From: Candidatus Thiodubiliella endoseptemdiera
Lineage (GTDB): Bacteria; Pseudomonadota; Gammaproteobacteria; PS1; Pseudothioglobaceae
Assembly (NCBI GenBank): GCA_013416635.1
Contig: JACCHT010000001.1
Coordinates: 1,178,001-1,242,000 of the forward strand
DNA length: 64,000 bases
Reading direction: 5' to 3'
Shown: piece after piece, positions 18,501 to 29,005 of the stretch
Layout of the letters: each line of letters starts with the position of its first letter
How positions within the stretch are numbered: the first letter of the stretch is position 1
Program-made: the position numbers and the translations under genes
The notes under the pieces: model-generated
What the model saw: the letters and a program-made list of their open reading frames with translations, nothing else
The model's database searches: none
Told to the model about the DNA's origin: nothing

Positions 18501-19457
18501 ATGAAAAAACTACTATTAATATTAACAGCCATATTTTTAGTGATTGCCATTATCTGGTTATCACAGAATTCAGAAAAATATAAATTTGACAAAATTGCTG
18601 ATAATGTCTATGTTATGCATGGTCCACTTGACGAGCCTAATCCAGAAAATCGTGGATTTATGAACAATCCTGGACTTATCGTTGGTAACATTGGTGCTGT
18701 TATTGTTGACCCAGGTAGCACAGTTGAAGTGGGAAGTAATGTTCTTGCTGCCGCAGAAAAGATTACCAACAAGCCTATTGTTGTCGTTTTTAATACCCAT
18801 GTCCATGGTGACCACTGGTTAGGTAATCAGGCGATTGTTGCGCGTTACCCAAATGTCAAAATCTATGCCCATCCCAATATGATTGAGCAAGCCAAATCTG
18901 GTGAAGGTGAGCGTTGGGTAAAGTTAATGCATGATTTAACTGAAGGCGCATCTGATGGTACAAAACCCACTTATCCAACTAAGGCTAGTACACACTTACA
19001 AATCGTTAATGCAGGTGGTGAGACTTTTAAAATTCACCACAATATTACTAGGGCAGCACATACCAATACCGATATTATGGTTGAGCATGTCAAGAGCAAA
19101 ACTTTATTTATGGGTGACAATGGTTTACTACACAGACACGGACGATTTGATAACACCTCTGATATGCATGGCAATATTAAGGTATTAGAGTATGTAATCA
19201 ATTTAGACTTAGATTATTATGTCCCTGGCCACGGTCCAACTGGCAATGCAGAAAGCACTGTAAAACCCTTCTTAAATTATTTACGCATCGTGCGTGACGA
19301 AGTCAAGAAAGGCTATGAAGAAGACTTAGCCGACTATGAAATCAAGCCGATTGCCGATAGAAAATTAACGGCTTATCATGACTGGCACGGTTACAAAAAC
19401 AACATGGGTAAACATATTGGAAAAATGCTTAGCGAAATTGAAAACTTAGACGAATAA
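18501..19457 (+). CDS. SoxH-like metallo-beta-lactamase-fold hydrolase
   Basis: A 318-residue exported MBL-fold protein. It starts MKKLLLILTAIFLVIAIIWL, a signal or anchor helix, preceded by AAGGAGAAAATA, which decides this start over an upstream ATG at 18474. The zinc motif FNTHVHGDHWLGN (H100, H102, D104, H105) is followed by AAHTNTD and YYVPGHGPTG. Family members are the SoxH/quinoprotein-relay zinc hydrolases found beside sulfur-oxidation genes; the substrate is unknown. Stands alone on the plus strand; promoter region filled by MITE sequence. Confidence 0.82.
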   Translation: MKKLLLILTAIFLVIAIIWLSQNSEKYKFDKIADNVYVMHGPLDEPNPENRGFMNNPGLIVGNIGAVIVDPGSTVEVGSNVLAAAEKITNKPIVVVFNTHVHGDHWLGNQAIVARYPNVKIYAHPNMIEQAKSGEGERWVKLMHDLTEGASDGTKPTYPTKASTHLQIVNAGGETFKIHHNITRAAHTNTDIMVEHVKSKTLFMGDNGLLHRHGRFDNTSDMHGNIKVLEYVINLDLDYYVPGHGPTGNAESTVKPFLNYLRIVRDEVKKGYEEDLADYEIKPIADRKLTAYHDWHGYKNNMGKHIGKMLSEIENLDE

Positions 19458-19591
19458 TTTTAGGGATGTCTTAACATTCTGATTTTTATCAAAATTGAGG
19501 CATAAGAAATTTGAAAAACAGAAATTTGTACATAACAAATGACTGTTTTAAAAATTTCAACAACAAAGATTTTAATGAAAAGCGAAACTTA

Positions 19592-19831
19592 TCAGTCAAA
19601 AAATCCATCCATATGCAACTCGGTTAAATCGCTAAATCCACCGATATGTTTGTTGTCGATAACAATTTGTGGCACCATTCTAGCACCATTTGTTACCTTG
19701 GAAAATTCTGCCATTAGGGCGCGATCTTCATCAATCATTTTTTGCTCAAAAGTTAAGTTCCATTTGTTTAACAATTCTTTGGTTTTAACGCAAATCGGGC
19801 AAGTATTGGTGGAGTAAACGACAATATTCAT
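19592..19831 (-). CDS. grxC: Glutaredoxin
   Basis: A 79-residue glutaredoxin, starting [21 protein letters not shown] with the CPIC active site at residues 11-14, TVPQ-like [18 protein letters not shown], the glutathione-binding region. CPIC instead of CPYC is a modest variation. Its start overlaps the leuB stop by 4 bp. Reduces protein or glutathione mixed disulfides in the cytoplasm. Class I monomer size favours GrxC. Confidence 0.88.
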   Translation of the reverse strand: MNIVVYSTNTCPICVKTKELLNKWNLTFEQKMIDEDRALMAEFSKVTNGARMVPQIVIDNKHIGGFSDLTELHMDGFFD

Positions 19832-20898
19832 GCTAACGCTCCTACCACTAAATCGCCCATTTTGCTTGTGCCGACAACACTATCACCTTCTGCTGCAATG
19901 TCTTGGGTGCGATAGCCTTGGTCTAGAACACTGTTAACGGCTGCTTCAATTTTTTCTGCCAAGTCTGCTTGATTAAGCGAATAACGCAACATCATTGCTA
20001 CTGAAAGAATGGTTGCCAAAGGATTAGCCAAATCTTTGCCTGCAATGTCAGGTGCGCTGCCATGAATTGGCTCGTACATACCGAAGCCATCTTTGTTGAG
20101 GGAGGCACTTGGTAGCATACCGATTGAGCCTGTGAGCATTGCCGCACAATCAGAAAGCACATCGCCAAATAAATTACTGGTTACCATCACATCAAATTGC
20201 TTTGGTGCTTTAACCAATTGCATCGCCGCATTATCCACATACATATGCGAAAGTTCGACATCTGGATAATCTTTTGCCACCTCGATCATGGTTTCACGCC
20301 ATAATTCACACACTTCTAACACATTCGCCTTATCAACTGAACAAACACGCCCATTACGCTTTTGTGCAATTTTAAATGCTGAATGTCCGATGCGTCGAAT
20401 TTCAGACTCAAAATAACCTGCTGTATTAAAGCCATATTTTTCACCATTTCGTTCTTCAATGCCACGCGGTTGACCAAAGTAAATGCCTGCTACTAACTCA
20501 CGCACAATCATCAAATCCAGCCCAGAAACCACTTCTTCTTTCAGCGTCGAAGCGCTGACAAGTTGCGGATATAAAATCGCAGGACGCAAGTTAGAGAATA
20601 GATCCATTTCAGCACGCAGACCTAACAAACCTCGTTCGGGGCGTAAATTTCGCTCTAATTTCTCCCATTGGTAACCACCTACCGCACCTAGCAAGATTGA
20701 ATCACATTGCTGTGCCATATCGAGCGTGGCTTGTGGCAAAGGTGAGTCAGTTTCATCAAACGCTGTGCCGCCGATTAAACCGTGAAGCAATTCCATATTA
20801 AGCGAGTGATTGTCATTTAAGTAATTGATAACTTTCAGTGCTTGGGCGACAATTTCTTGCCCAATGCCATCACCTGGCAATATTAGAACTTTTGACAT
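19828..20898 (-). CDS. leuB: 3-isopropylmalate dehydrogenase LeuB
   Basis: Oxidatively decarboxylates 3-isopropylmalate in leucine biosynthesis, NAD-dependent. The 356-residue frame has [28 protein letters not shown], the catalytic tyrosine block [42 protein letters not shown] and [13 protein letters not shown]. Its ATG overlaps the rubredoxin TAA as TAATG, so the small upstream gene is translationally coupled to it; the glutaredoxin follows with a 4-bp overlap. Confidence 0.96.
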   Translation of the reverse strand: MSKVLILPGDGIGQEIVAQALKVINYLNDNHSLNMELLHGLIGGTAFDETDSPLPQATLDMAQQCDSILLGAVGGYQWEKLERNLRPERGLLGLRAEMDLFSNLRPAILYPQLVSASTLKEEVVSGLDLMIVRELVAGIYFGQPRGIEERNGEKYGFNTAGYFESEIRRIGHSAFKIAQKRNGRVCSVDKANVLEVCELWRETMIEVAKDYPDVELSHMYVDNAAMQLVKAPKQFDVMVTSNLFGDVLSDCAAMLTGSIGMLPSASLNKDGFGMYEPIHGSAPDIAGKDLANPLATILSVAMMLRYSLNQADLAEKIEAAVNSVLDQGYRTQDIAAEGDSVVGTSKMGDLVVGALA

Positions 20899-21062
20899 TA
20901 AATTTCCACCATGTCAAACTGGTCTTTGGTCACGCCACAATCAGGGCAAACCCAATCCTCAGACACATCTTCCCATTTTGTCCCTGGTGCAATGCCTTCT
21001 TTCTCAGAACCTTTGACTTCATCATAAATCCATCCACAAACCATACATTTATAAGTTTTCAT
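20898..21062 (-). CDS. Rubredoxin
   Basis: A 54-residue protein too short for most gene callers: [20 protein letters not shown] at the start, then [20 protein letters not shown]. The two CxxC(G) pairs (CMVC, CPDC) bind a single iron; it is a soluble one-electron carrier. RBS-like GGAGAAAAAG precedes the ATG at 21060-21062. It overlaps leuB by one base (TAATG). It sits downstream of the peroxiredoxin gene but after a terminator, so it probably has its own promoter. Confidence 0.93.
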   Translation of the reverse strand: MKTYKCMVCGWIYDEVKGSEKEGIAPGTKWEDVSEDWVCPDCGVTKDQFDMVEI

Positions 21063-21076
21063 TCTTTTTCTCCGTT

Positions 21077-21102
21077 AAAAAGGGAGTGACTTCACTCCCT
21101 TT
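21077..21102 (-). terminator. Rho-independent terminator after peroxiredoxin
   Basis: Perfect stem AAAAGGGAGTGA / TCACTCCCTTTT with a minimal loop, between the peroxiredoxin stop at 21125 and the rubredoxin start. U-rich on both strands, so it may act both ways. Confidence 0.85.
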
Positions 21103-21124
21103 TAATATTGAAATATTTTATTAT

Positions 21125-21724
21125 TTATAGGTTATCCGCATTCTTTGCTAAATATTCAGCCACACCTGCTGGCGTGTCTTTCATGCCTTCATCGCCTTTA
21201 TTCCAACCTGCTGGGCAAACTTCACCGTTAGTAGTGTGGAAATCCAGTGCATCAACCATTCGTAACATCTCATCAACATCACGCCCAAGTGGTAAATCAT
21301 TCACTACCTGATGACGCACATCAAAATTCTCATCAATCAAAAACGATGCACGAAGTGCAATGCCTGCTGGATGAACGATACCATAAGCCTCCATAATAGA
21401 GTGGTTAACATCAGCCACCAATGGAAAATCAATCTTGCCTAAACCACCGTCCTTAGGGTCGGTATTTCTCCACGCATTATGTGTGAATTGTGAATCAATA
21501 GAAACACCCACAACCTCAACACCTTTTTCAGCAAACTTTGCCATACGATGATGATGTGCCAAAATCTCAGAAGGACATACAAAAGTAAAGTCCAACGGAT
21601 AAAAAAACAACATAATTTTCTTACCCTTTAAACTTGAAAGTGTAAAGTCATCTACGATTGACCCATCTGCCAATACTGCCGCTGATGTAAAGTCTGGTGC
21701 TTGTTGTGTTACTAAAACGCTCAT
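21125..21724 (-). CDS. Typical 2-Cys peroxiredoxin (AhpC/TSA)
   Basis: Reduces hydrogen and organic peroxides with thioredoxin or AhpF-type donors. 199 residues from MSVLVTQQAPDF; ATG 21722-21724 chosen because GGAG lies 7 bp upstream. Peroxidatic Cys50 sits in FYPLDFTFVCPSE; resolving Cys is in NGEVCPAGWNKGDEG. The GGLGKIDFPLVAD segment (GGLG motif) marks the sensitive, robust-type class. Single-gene unit ended by the hairpin at 21077-21102. Confidence 0.93.
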   Translation of the reverse strand: MSVLVTQQAPDFTSAAVLADGSIVDDFTLSSLKGKKIMLFFYPLDFTFVCPSEILAHHHRMAKFAEKGVEVVGVSIDSQFTHNAWRNTDPKDGGLGKIDFPLVADVNHSIMEAYGIVHPAGIALRASFLIDENFDVRHQVVNDLPLGRDVDEMLRMVDALDFHTTNGEVCPAGWNKGDEGMKDTPAGVAEYLAKNADNL

Positions 21725-21736
21725 ATATTTCTCCAA

Positions 21737-22320
21737 AATTATAATAATAAAGCATTAATTATACAACAACTCAGCACCGTATTTCATTTATAACAAAACA
21801 TAAAACTAAGTAATCAACTAAATTAAGTGCATTAATAAATTTGAGCATATTCCAATATCTGCAATAGATTCAACTTAAATATCAATTTTTTACATGACCT
21901 TTGCAGCATATTACACGAGTTTTAAAATTCAAACTTATAACTGACAATACAACTGTCTTGAGTTTTGGTCGGAATGTTTGTATTGCTAATGCCGATGGCA
22001 GGATGGATAAAGTAATTGCAGGTTTTCAGGATTATTTATTTTTCCATTTAGTTCATTCAGGGTACAAAGTATATGCGTACTGACTGCGACGACTTAGGCT
22101 TGTATTCAGCGGGTGTTGAATGTTTGCCTAGGTAAGAAATGATAGGCGTTGAGTTAGTAGGCCGTTCATGAGGCGGACTAGGATAACATAACCTGTTCGT
22201 GTAATTTCCAAATGTTTTGGTAACCACTTCCGCACTAGGAGATTAATCCTGCTGTCTATCGGCTGTTTCGGCAATGTACTGGTAGTTTCTGACCCAGTGC
22301 CGCCTTAACATGACTTCCAT
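21737..22320. other. 580-bp stretch without a recognised gene
   Basis: The right half of this stretch, from about 22080, has higher GC than its surroundings and abuts the truncated end of the porin-like gene at 22322, which suggests inserted or rearranged DNA. On the minus strand a run NYQYIAETADRQQD ... SPSAEVVTKTFGNYT can be read across a stop, but I recognise no family. No MITE copy is present. Confidence 0.4.
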
Positions 22321-22321
22321 G

Positions 22322-23044
22322 TTAGCGTTTGTCGTTATTGGTGCGATTTTCTGATTGTTCGCTAGGGATTGTTGTGCCTTTACGGGTGAAAAATGCGCCG
22401 TAGAGTTTAACATTGTCGGTGGCAATGTGGCGAAAACCTACGCCGAATCCTGTTTTGACGGTTTCTTTTTTATGGGCGATGAAAGTTAAGTCAGTTTCGT
22501 CATTTAAGATGTAATTTAGGCGGACGCCTTGTGATTTGTAGCCGTAACCATGCACAGTATCGCGTGGTTTTTTGTCGTCGCTGATATACAAATCTAAATA
22601 GGAATTCTCCATACTATATCGCATAGCAATAGCGTTAATACCGAGTTTTTGGTTGAGCTCATCATCATTATTGATGGGGTGATAGGGATCAGTGACAGCT
22701 AAGGGGCTAAAGGCGTAGCCAAGTTGCCAATTTTCAATAAATTTTCCCATTTGCACGCTTAAATCATCATTGATATCGGCAATATAAAATAGGCTTTGGA
22801 TGGTAGTTTTTTTGGTGTCTATCTGATATTTTAGTTGATATTCAAAACCCGATATGTCGCCACTCAACCCTAAAATAGCGTTGGTTTTTTCTGTGTCTCT
22901 TAGCGTATTTTCGACAGCTGGATTTCCCCATAGCCCCTTTCTATCAAGTTTGTAACTGTGGGTAATAAAGGTGGCGTGGTTGATGGGTTTGGCGAATGCA
23001 TTGCCTGCCAATAAACCCACGAGAATAAAAATGATTTTCTTCAT
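22322..23044 (-). CDS. Exported beta-barrel-like outer membrane protein, probably C-terminally truncated
   Basis: 240 residues with signal peptide MKKIIFILVGLLAGNAFA and alternating aromatic/polar strands (FEYQLKYQIDT, LSVQMGKFIENWQLGYAF, NSYLDLYISDD, GVRLNYILNDETDLTFIAHKK). The last residues (SEQSENRTNNDKR) do not look like a barrel end and no terminal aromatic is present, so the gene is probably cut at 22322. It overlaps the LolA-like gene by 4 bp and forms the tail of the ABC-transporter cluster. Specific function unknown. Confidence 0.6.
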   Translation of the reverse strand: MKKIIFILVGLLAGNAFAKPINHATFITHSYKLDRKGLWGNPAVENTLRDTEKTNAILGLSGDISGFEYQLKYQIDTKKTTIQSLFYIADINDDLSVQMGKFIENWQLGYAFSPLAVTDPYHPINNDDELNQKLGINAIAMRYSMENSYLDLYISDDKKPRDTVHGYGYKSQGVRLNYILNDETDLTFIAHKKETVKTGFGVGFRHIATDNVKLYGAFFTRKGTTIPSEQSENRTNNDKR

Positions 23045-23731
23045 CGGATGGCGTTACGCATACCTTGACTGGTTAAAAGGCGTTTTGGGATTTTTTTGGC
23101 GGTGATATTGAGAAAATTCATTACTGTTTTTTTACTTTTATTTTTTGAGGTGTAAGTAATACTATTAAGGATTTTTTCTTTGACATTGTAGTGCATTTTT
23201 TTATACAATTTGCCACTTCTTAAATAGGCATTTGCACTGATGGGGCGTTGGTCGGTGCTGTCAATGAGCAAAATAATTTTATGGTAAGTAGCACTGGATT
23301 TTTTAGCAATTAATTCTAAAATAGTAGTATTTGGCTTTTGTTATGATGCTGGGTGTGTAGTTTTTACTAAGACGCAGACCTGCAAGGTCGCCATACGATG
23401 CTTGCCCTAGCAAACGCTGAATTGGGGTGATGCGTACTGCACGAGAACTATTTTTAGGAGCAACGAACATTCCTTTATTACTGAGTAAAATGCGATTGTC
23501 TTTGTCACTACCGTCTAAAACGCTGACTAAACTTTGTCCATCTTGATGGAAAACGGTGTAGTTTTGACTTTTTTCTATTATGTCATTTTTGTATTCATCA
23601 ATGCGAATGTCTAATTGTGCGTGAAGAAAAGGTGAGCGGTAAGTGTCAACTTTGATCAATAGTTCCATTGCATTCATTGCCATTGCTGGTGCTGTCAATA
23701 ACGCTAAAAATAGAAGTCGTAAAATAGTCAT
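23041..23731 (-). pseudogene. Outer-membrane lipoprotein-sorting (LolA-like) periplasmic protein, frameshift
   Basis: Signal peptide MTILRLLFLALLTAPAMAMN, then LLIKVDTYRSPFLHAQLDIRI, LLSNKGMFVAPKNSSRAVRIT and PIQRLLGQASYGDLAGLRLS in the first frame. After a shift near 23320 the second frame gives KPNTTILELIAKKSSATYHK, LLIDSTDQRPISANAYLRSG. This is the pattern of LolA-like proteins encoded with LolCDE/MacB-type ABC exporters. Start at 23729-23731; an earlier ATG adjoins the MITE and is ignored. Confidence 0.75.
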
Positions 23732-23739
23732 AATTATGT

Positions 23740-23900
23740 GAGACCTTTGCATAAATAGGGATGATTAGCAAAATGACAGATTTTATTAAATTGGAAATTT
23801 TTTAAATCCACTCCTAGCAGGGCTAAGGGTGTTTTTAAAAAGTTTGTAATTTGATGAAAGATGGCGTTTTGATGATTATTCATATTTATGCAAAGGTCTC
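23740..23900 (+). mobile_element. 161-bp MITE between ABC permease and LolA-like gene
   Basis: Full-length. Flanks TATGT and CATAA do not match. It sits 9 bp upstream of the LolA-like start, so that gene has lost its native leader and any coupling to the permease. Confidence 0.93.
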
Positions 23901-23910
23901 CATAAGTATT

Positions 23911-25151
23911 TTAAGTATGTGAAAGTTGCTCAACAACTTTCTTTTTCAAAATTTTATTAATTGGCAAATAAGAGGCAATGATGCCTAACAAACTCATTGC
24001 TAATAATACCCATATTGCCATACCCATCGTCGGCAATATCAATAACGGAAATTCCGTGGAACGCCCTGGTGGAGGCGGCATCATAATACCTGCTTGACTG
24101 ATGGTAAATGCCAACACGAAGCCAGTATTATGCCGAGAACAGCACCGATAAAGCCGATGATAAGCCCTTCAAAAACAAAATTAAGTCGTAGTTGCCATTT
24201 TTCAATGCCAAAAGCCCGTAGCGTGCCGATTTCTGGCACTCGCTCATTCACGGTTGTGCCCATCACATTTGCTACTGAAAGCAGGGCAACTGTCATAATA
24301 ATCACACCCATTACTGTGAAAATTGAATAATAAATAATTTCTACGGCTTTGAAATAAGGTTTAATGTCGTACCAAGGTTGCACTGTCATTTTTGTGCCTT
24401 TTACTAAGGCTTTAATTTGAGGCAAAATGGATTTAGTCGCTTCAATATCACGCAATTGCACCACGATATTGCTGACTTTGTCGGTAAGTAATAGTTGTTG
24501 TGCCAAGGCAAGTGGCACTTTAATATCCAGTTGATTGGTAATTGGAATGCCTGTGTCATAAATCCCACTCACCGTTGCGTCAATGGCATTGATACCACCT
24601 TCAACGGTATTGGCAAGTAGCACCACTTCATCGCCGACATCAATGCTAAGTTTTTTTGCTAAATCAATGGCCAATACCGCTTGATAGGGATTTTTATCGG
24701 TGTCTTTAAACATTGCACCTTTGACAAAAGCACCTGCAGCATTACCTTGTTGCAGGCGTTTTTCTTTCTTACTTTCAATGCCTGTAGCACGAAATACGGT
24801 GCTAATACTGTCGTCTTTTGAGACAATGCCAGTAAACAATAATCTTTGCATTGCACGGCGCACAGGCTGGGTTGCTTCTAATTTTGCCACGGTTTCATTG
24901 GCGGTTTTGCTGTCTAATCCAAATGCTAATAATTCCGTTTCAAAGTCGTTCACCATTCGTTTATCTACAAGTTGCATATTGCCTGTGCCGCCTTGAACAA
25001 TAACTCGGGTTAAGCCCCAAAAAGTAAAATTAATATAGCCATGAGCGACTATGATTGAACTAGAAACAATGGCAACTGTCCAAATTGCCACCATTGAACG
25101 GCGTCTATTGCGTGCGACATTACGCCAAGCGATTTTAAACCATTGACTCAT
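23911..25151 (-). pseudogene. LolC/MacB-type ABC transporter permease, frameshift
   Basis: FtsX-like permease: N-terminal helix WFKIAWRNVARNRRRSMVAI, a large periplasmic domain (residues about 45-270), then TVMGVIIMTVALLSVANVMG, TVNERVPEIGTLRAFG and GLIIGFIGAVLGIILA. The frame breaks near 24100-24115; a second frame continues LAFTISQAGIMMPPPPGRST and a final helix with IASYLPINKIL. Together about 410 residues, normal for the family. The ATPase gene overlaps its start by 4 bp. Likely exports or relocates a lipid or lipoprotein with the LolA-like protein. Confidence 0.85.
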
Positions 25152-25813
25152 ACTAATTCTCCGTCTAATAGATTGATTGTGTTACTGACTTTGTCAAGTA
25201 AGCGGTCGTCGTGGGTAGAAAATAAGAAAGTCGTACCCAATTCTTGGTTGAGTTTTTTCATCAAATCAATCAAAATAAAGGTATTTTCTGAGTCTAAATT
25301 TGCCGTCGGTTCATCTGCCAAAATCAATTTTGACTCACCCATCAGCGAACGCGCCACGGATACTCTTTGTTGTTGCCCACCTGAGAGTTGATGAGGAAAG
25401 GTATCCATCTTATCTTTCAACCCCACTTGTTCTAAAAAATATTGCGCTTGAGTTTTACGCTGTGCTGCATTTGGAATACTAGAAAGTGCCGACATTTCCA
25501 CATTTTCCAATGCTGTTAAGACGGGCAATAAATTAAAATCCTGAAAAATAAAACCCAAGTCAAATGCTCGCAAATGGTTGATGTGTGCCTCATTGTTGCT
25601 ATCAATTTTCACGCCATCAAAATAATATTCGCCATTATCAGCATTATCCAGCAAACCAATCACATTTAATAAAGTGCTTTTACCCGAGCCACTTGGTCCA
25701 GAAACCGCTGTAAATGCACCTGTCTCAATCTCTAAATTAATATTTTTTAGTGCTTTAACTTCCTTAATACCTTCGCCAAAAGTTTTGCTAATTTTGTTCA
25801 GTTTTATCAGCAT
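25148..25813 (-). CDS. LolD/MacB-type ABC transporter ATPase
   Basis: 221-residue ATPase with Walker A SGPSGSGKSTLLN, Q-loop FIFQDFNLLP, signature [15 protein letters not shown], Walker B LILADEPTANLD and switch FLFSTHD. Size and the NLLPVLTALENVEM stretch place it in the LolD/MacB/FtsE subgroup. It overlaps both the DUF2141 gene (26 bp) and the permease gene (4 bp), so the four or five genes form one operon. Confidence 0.92.
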   Translation of the reverse strand: MLIKLNKISKTFGEGIKEVKALKNINLEIETGAFTAVSGPSGSGKSTLLNVIGLLDNADNGEYYFDGVKIDSNNEAHINHLRAFDLGFIFQDFNLLPVLTALENVEMSALSSIPNAAQRKTQAQYFLEQVGLKDKMDTFPHQLSGGQQQRVSVARSLMGESKLILADEPTANLDSENTFILIDLMKKLNQELGTTFLFSTHDDRLLDKVSNTINLLDGELV

Positions 25814-26231
25814 AATGTCCTATTATTTCAAAGTTAATTTGCATACCTGATTCTGGTAGTTTGAATTGCGCTTGGGAAAAGCTTGGCGCAGAAAATGCTG
25901 CCCTAGCATCATTAGAAAACCCATATGGCTCAAGTGGTATGCCTAGCAAAAATACTTTATTTAGCTCTTTATCTTTATTCTTATCATGAAATGCTGTCGC
26001 TGTATAAATCCCTGCGGGGGCTGATATTCTAGCAGATACACTGCCTTTTTTAGCAGGAATGCTCAACCCTATTGTTACCTTCCCATCGGGGAAATTTCCC
26101 TTATCTTTTTCAGAAAATAAACCAAGTTCAATATTCCCCTCATTACTTTCAATACCTTCCATAACAATGAGCAAATCCGCTGCAAATACAGACGAAGTTA
26201 AAAAACCAAACAATACAATTATCTTTTTCAT
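25788..26231 (-). CDS. DUF2141 periplasmic protein
   Basis: 147 residues: signal peptide MKKIIVLFGFLTSSVFA, then a beta-sandwich DUF2141 pattern with GNIELGLFSEKDKGNFPDG, AGIYTATAFHDKNKDKELN and PLEPYGFSNDARAAFSAPSF. The HDKNKDGxLD-like and GFSNxAR blocks are diagnostic. Start at 26229-26231 is preceded by AAAGGAGAAAT. It heads the ABC/LolA cluster. Biochemical role of the family is unknown. Confidence 0.85.
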   Translation of the reverse strand: MKKIIVLFGFLTSSVFAADLLIVMEGIESNEGNIELGLFSEKDKGNFPDGKVTIGLSIPAKKGSVSARISAPAGIYTATAFHDKNKDKELNKVFLLGIPLEPYGFSNDARAAFSAPSFSQAQFKLPESGMQINFEIIGHYADKTEQN

Positions 26232-26346
26232 TTTATTTCTCCTTTTTAAATTAAGTGGCAATCATAATGTTTAAAAAAAAATAATGTACACAATTTTACG
26301 GCTAAAAGGTTAGTAAAAACGATGAACGGGACTGTAAAATACCGCT

Positions 26347-27734
26347 ATGCTAAAAATTTACAACACTCTCAGTAAAGAAAAAGAAGTTTTCCAACCTATC
26401 AATCCAGAAAAAGTCGGGATGTATGTTTGTGGAATGACGGTTTATGATTATTGTCATATGGGGCATGCCCGTGTGTTAGTGATGTTTGATGTTATTACTC
26501 GCCACCTACGACGCCATTTTCCGCAGGTGGAATATGTGCGTAATATTACTGATATTGACGACAAGATTATCCAACGAGCGATTGAAAATAAGGAAGATAT
26601 TTATGCACTAACCAATCGTTTTATTGATGCAATGCACGAAGATGAGCGGGCTTTAGGGATTTTGCCACCTGATGCAGAACCGCGGGCGACGGATGCAATT
26701 GACCAGATGTTTTATATGATTAAAACTTTGATTGATAAAGGAATCGCTTATCAAGGCGAGAATGGCGATGTGTATTATTCGGTGCGACAATTTAAAAATT
26801 ACGGCAAGTTGAGTGGCAAAAATATTGATGACCTTGAAGCGGGCGCACGAGTTGGTGTGGAATCGAATAAAAAAGACCCATTGGATTTTGTACTATGGAA
26901 AATGGCAAAACCAAACGAGCCAAGTTGGGAATCGCCTTGGGGTGATGGTCGTCCAGGCTGGCATATTGAATGTTCGGCGATGTCGTGCAATCATTTGGGT
27001 AATCATTTTGATATTCACGGGGGTGGGATGGATTTGGCTTTTCCACATCACGAAAATGAGATTGCGCAATCTGAAGGCGCAAACGACTGCACTTTTGTAA
27101 ATACTTGGATGCATGTGGGTTTTGTCAATATTAATAATGAAAAAATGAGCAAGTCGCTGGATAATTTTTTCACCATTCGTGGGGTGATGGAGAATTATGA
27201 TGGTGAATCGTTGCGTTACTTTATTATGAGTTCGCATTATCGCTCTCCGCTTAATTTCTCTGATGAAAACTTAGACAATGCCAAAGCTTCTTTAACGCGT
27301 TTGTATACTGCCACTCGTGGATTACAAGCTTCAGAATCAGCGATGGAAGAAGTCTCACAACGCTTTGATTTTGAAGCCCGAATGACCGCCGCCTTAGACG
27401 ATGATTTTAATACACCGATTGCACTCAGTATTTTATTTGAATTGGCAAAAATGGTAAATGCTGAACGAGAAAAAGACTTAGACCAAGCCAATGCTTTGGG
27501 GCAATTACTCAAAAACTCGGTGGTTACATTGGCATTTTACAAATGGATGCAGATGAATTTTTAAAACAAGGTATTGATTTATCCGATGACGCTATTGACG
27601 CAAAAATCCGCCATAGAAACGATGCCAGAACCCATAAAGATTTTGCCACTTCCGATAAAATCAGAGACGAATTAGCCGAATTAGGCATTATTTTAGAAGA
27701 CAGTACAGGCACAACCACATGGCGCAGAAAATAG
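26347..27734 (+). pseudogene. cysS: Cysteinyl-tRNA synthetase CysS, late frameshift
   Basis: Class I synthetase charging tRNA-Cys. [19 protein letters not shown] contains the zinc Cys and the HIGH-type HMGH; later [24 protein letters not shown] and KMSKSLDN are visible. The first frame stops at 27564; one base lost near 27530-27540 shifts the tail ([35 protein letters not shown]) into another frame ending at 27734. The whole is about 462 residues, as expected. As an essential single-copy gene it is more likely a sequence error or recent lesion than long-standing decay. Confidence 0.92.
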
Positions 27735-28381
27735 ACTGGAATAATATTGACACTGTGCTTTTAGATATGGACGGCACTTTGTTGGATTTGAACTATGACC
27801 TGCATTTTTGGATGGAATATATGCCTTTGATTTTTGCTAAAAAGCACGACTTAACGCACAATGAAGCCAAAGACAAACTGTTTCCAATTCTTCGTGCTGA
27901 AGAAGGAAAATTGCACTGGTATTGCCTGGACTATTGGCAGGAAAAATTACAATTAGACATTGCCACACTCAAACAAGATGTGGCACATCTCATTCAAATT
28001 CACCCTTTTGTATTAGAGTTTTTAGAACAGGCCAAAGCCCATAAAAAACGCATTTACCTCGTTACTAACGCACACAGAAAAACCCTGCAATTGAAAATGC
28101 GAGTAACCAATTTAGAGTCCTATTTTGACGGTATGATTGTTTCTCACGATTACAAAGTCGCCAAAGAAAAGCAAGAATTTTGGCACAAATTAGAAGCCGA
28201 ATTAAAATTTGATAAGGCAAAAAGTATCTTTTTCGATGATTCACTAGCCGTGCTAAAATCTGCCCAACAATACGGTATCGGTACTATTGTTGCAATGAGC
28301 AAACCTAGCTCCAAAATGGATGCTAAAGAAATTGAAGGTTTTATCAATATTGAAACTTTTGAACACGCACTTATAAAATGA
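27719..28381 (+). CDS. yrfG: HAD-family GMP/IMP nucleotidase YrfG
   Basis: 220-residue HAD phosphatase: VLLDMDGTLLDLNYD (motif I with nucleophile Asp), IYLVTNAHRKTL (motif II, Thr), FFDDSLAVLKSA (motif IV). The start DLHFWMEYMP and length match YrfG, which dephosphorylates GMP and IMP. Overlaps the cysS 3' end by 16 bp and the next gene by 4 bp. Confidence 0.88.
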   Translation: MAQKIDWNNIDTVLLDMDGTLLDLNYDLHFWMEYMPLIFAKKHDLTHNEAKDKLFPILRAEEGKLHWYCLDYWQEKLQLDIATLKQDVAHLIQIHPFVLEFLEQAKAHKKRIYLVTNAHRKTLQLKMRVTNLESYFDGMIVSHDYKVAKEKQEFWHKLEAELKFDKAKSIFFDDSLAVLKSAQQYGIGTIVAMSKPSSKMDAKEIEGFINIETFEHALIK

Positions 28382-28851
28382 AAATCGGCATTCTCTCAGA
28401 CTCCCACGGCTGGATTCACCCAGAAATTATCAGCCTAATGAACACCTGCGACAAAATTATCCATGCAGGCGACATTATGGAAGAAGATACACTGAAAGCA
28501 CTCACCGCCCCCCTTATTGCAGTTAGAGGTAATAATGACGAACACCTTGCCTTTGCCGACATTGAAACGCTTGATTTACCTGGTGGAAAATTGGTAGTAG
28601 AACACGGTCATAAACACGGCTGGCACACCCCATCACACGACTCTTTGCGAGAAGCACATGCTGAGGCTAAAGTTATTGTTTACGGACATACGCATAAGCA
28701 ACTTATTGACACTGAAATCAGCCCTTGGATAGTCAACCCCGGTGCATCGGGTGCTATTCGCAATAAGGGTGGTTCTAAATGCTTAATACTCACCATTGAT
28801 GATGAACAAAACTGGAAAATCATAACAAGCAACTTTACCAACGATGCGTAA
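28378..28851 (+). CDS. YfcE/MJ0936-type metallophosphoesterase
   Basis: 157-residue calcineurin-fold phosphodiesterase. Metal-ligand motifs in order: ILSDSHG, HAGDIMEED, RGNNDEH, VEHGHKHGWH, VYGHTHKQ and NPGASG. Starts within the yrfG stop (ATGA overlap). Substrate probably a phosphodiester, not determinable here. Downstream the sequence becomes gene-poor. Confidence 0.88.
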   Translation: MKIGILSDSHGWIHPEIISLMNTCDKIIHAGDIMEEDTLKALTAPLIAVRGNNDEHLAFADIETLDLPGGKLVVEHGHKHGWHTPSHDSLREAHAEAKVIVYGHTHKQLIDTEISPWIVNPGASGAIRNKGGSKCLILTIDDEQNWKIITSNFTNDA

Positions 28852-29005
28852 GTGATGAATGCAATCATTCGATCAGTGAAACACATAAACCCCAATCCAA
28901 AAATAGAAATCACAAACCTAGCACTATCTTTGCAATCTCTACTTTTGGATTAGGAGTTATTTTTTTAAAGCATAAATTATAATATCAAAATGAAATCTTT
29001 ATAAA

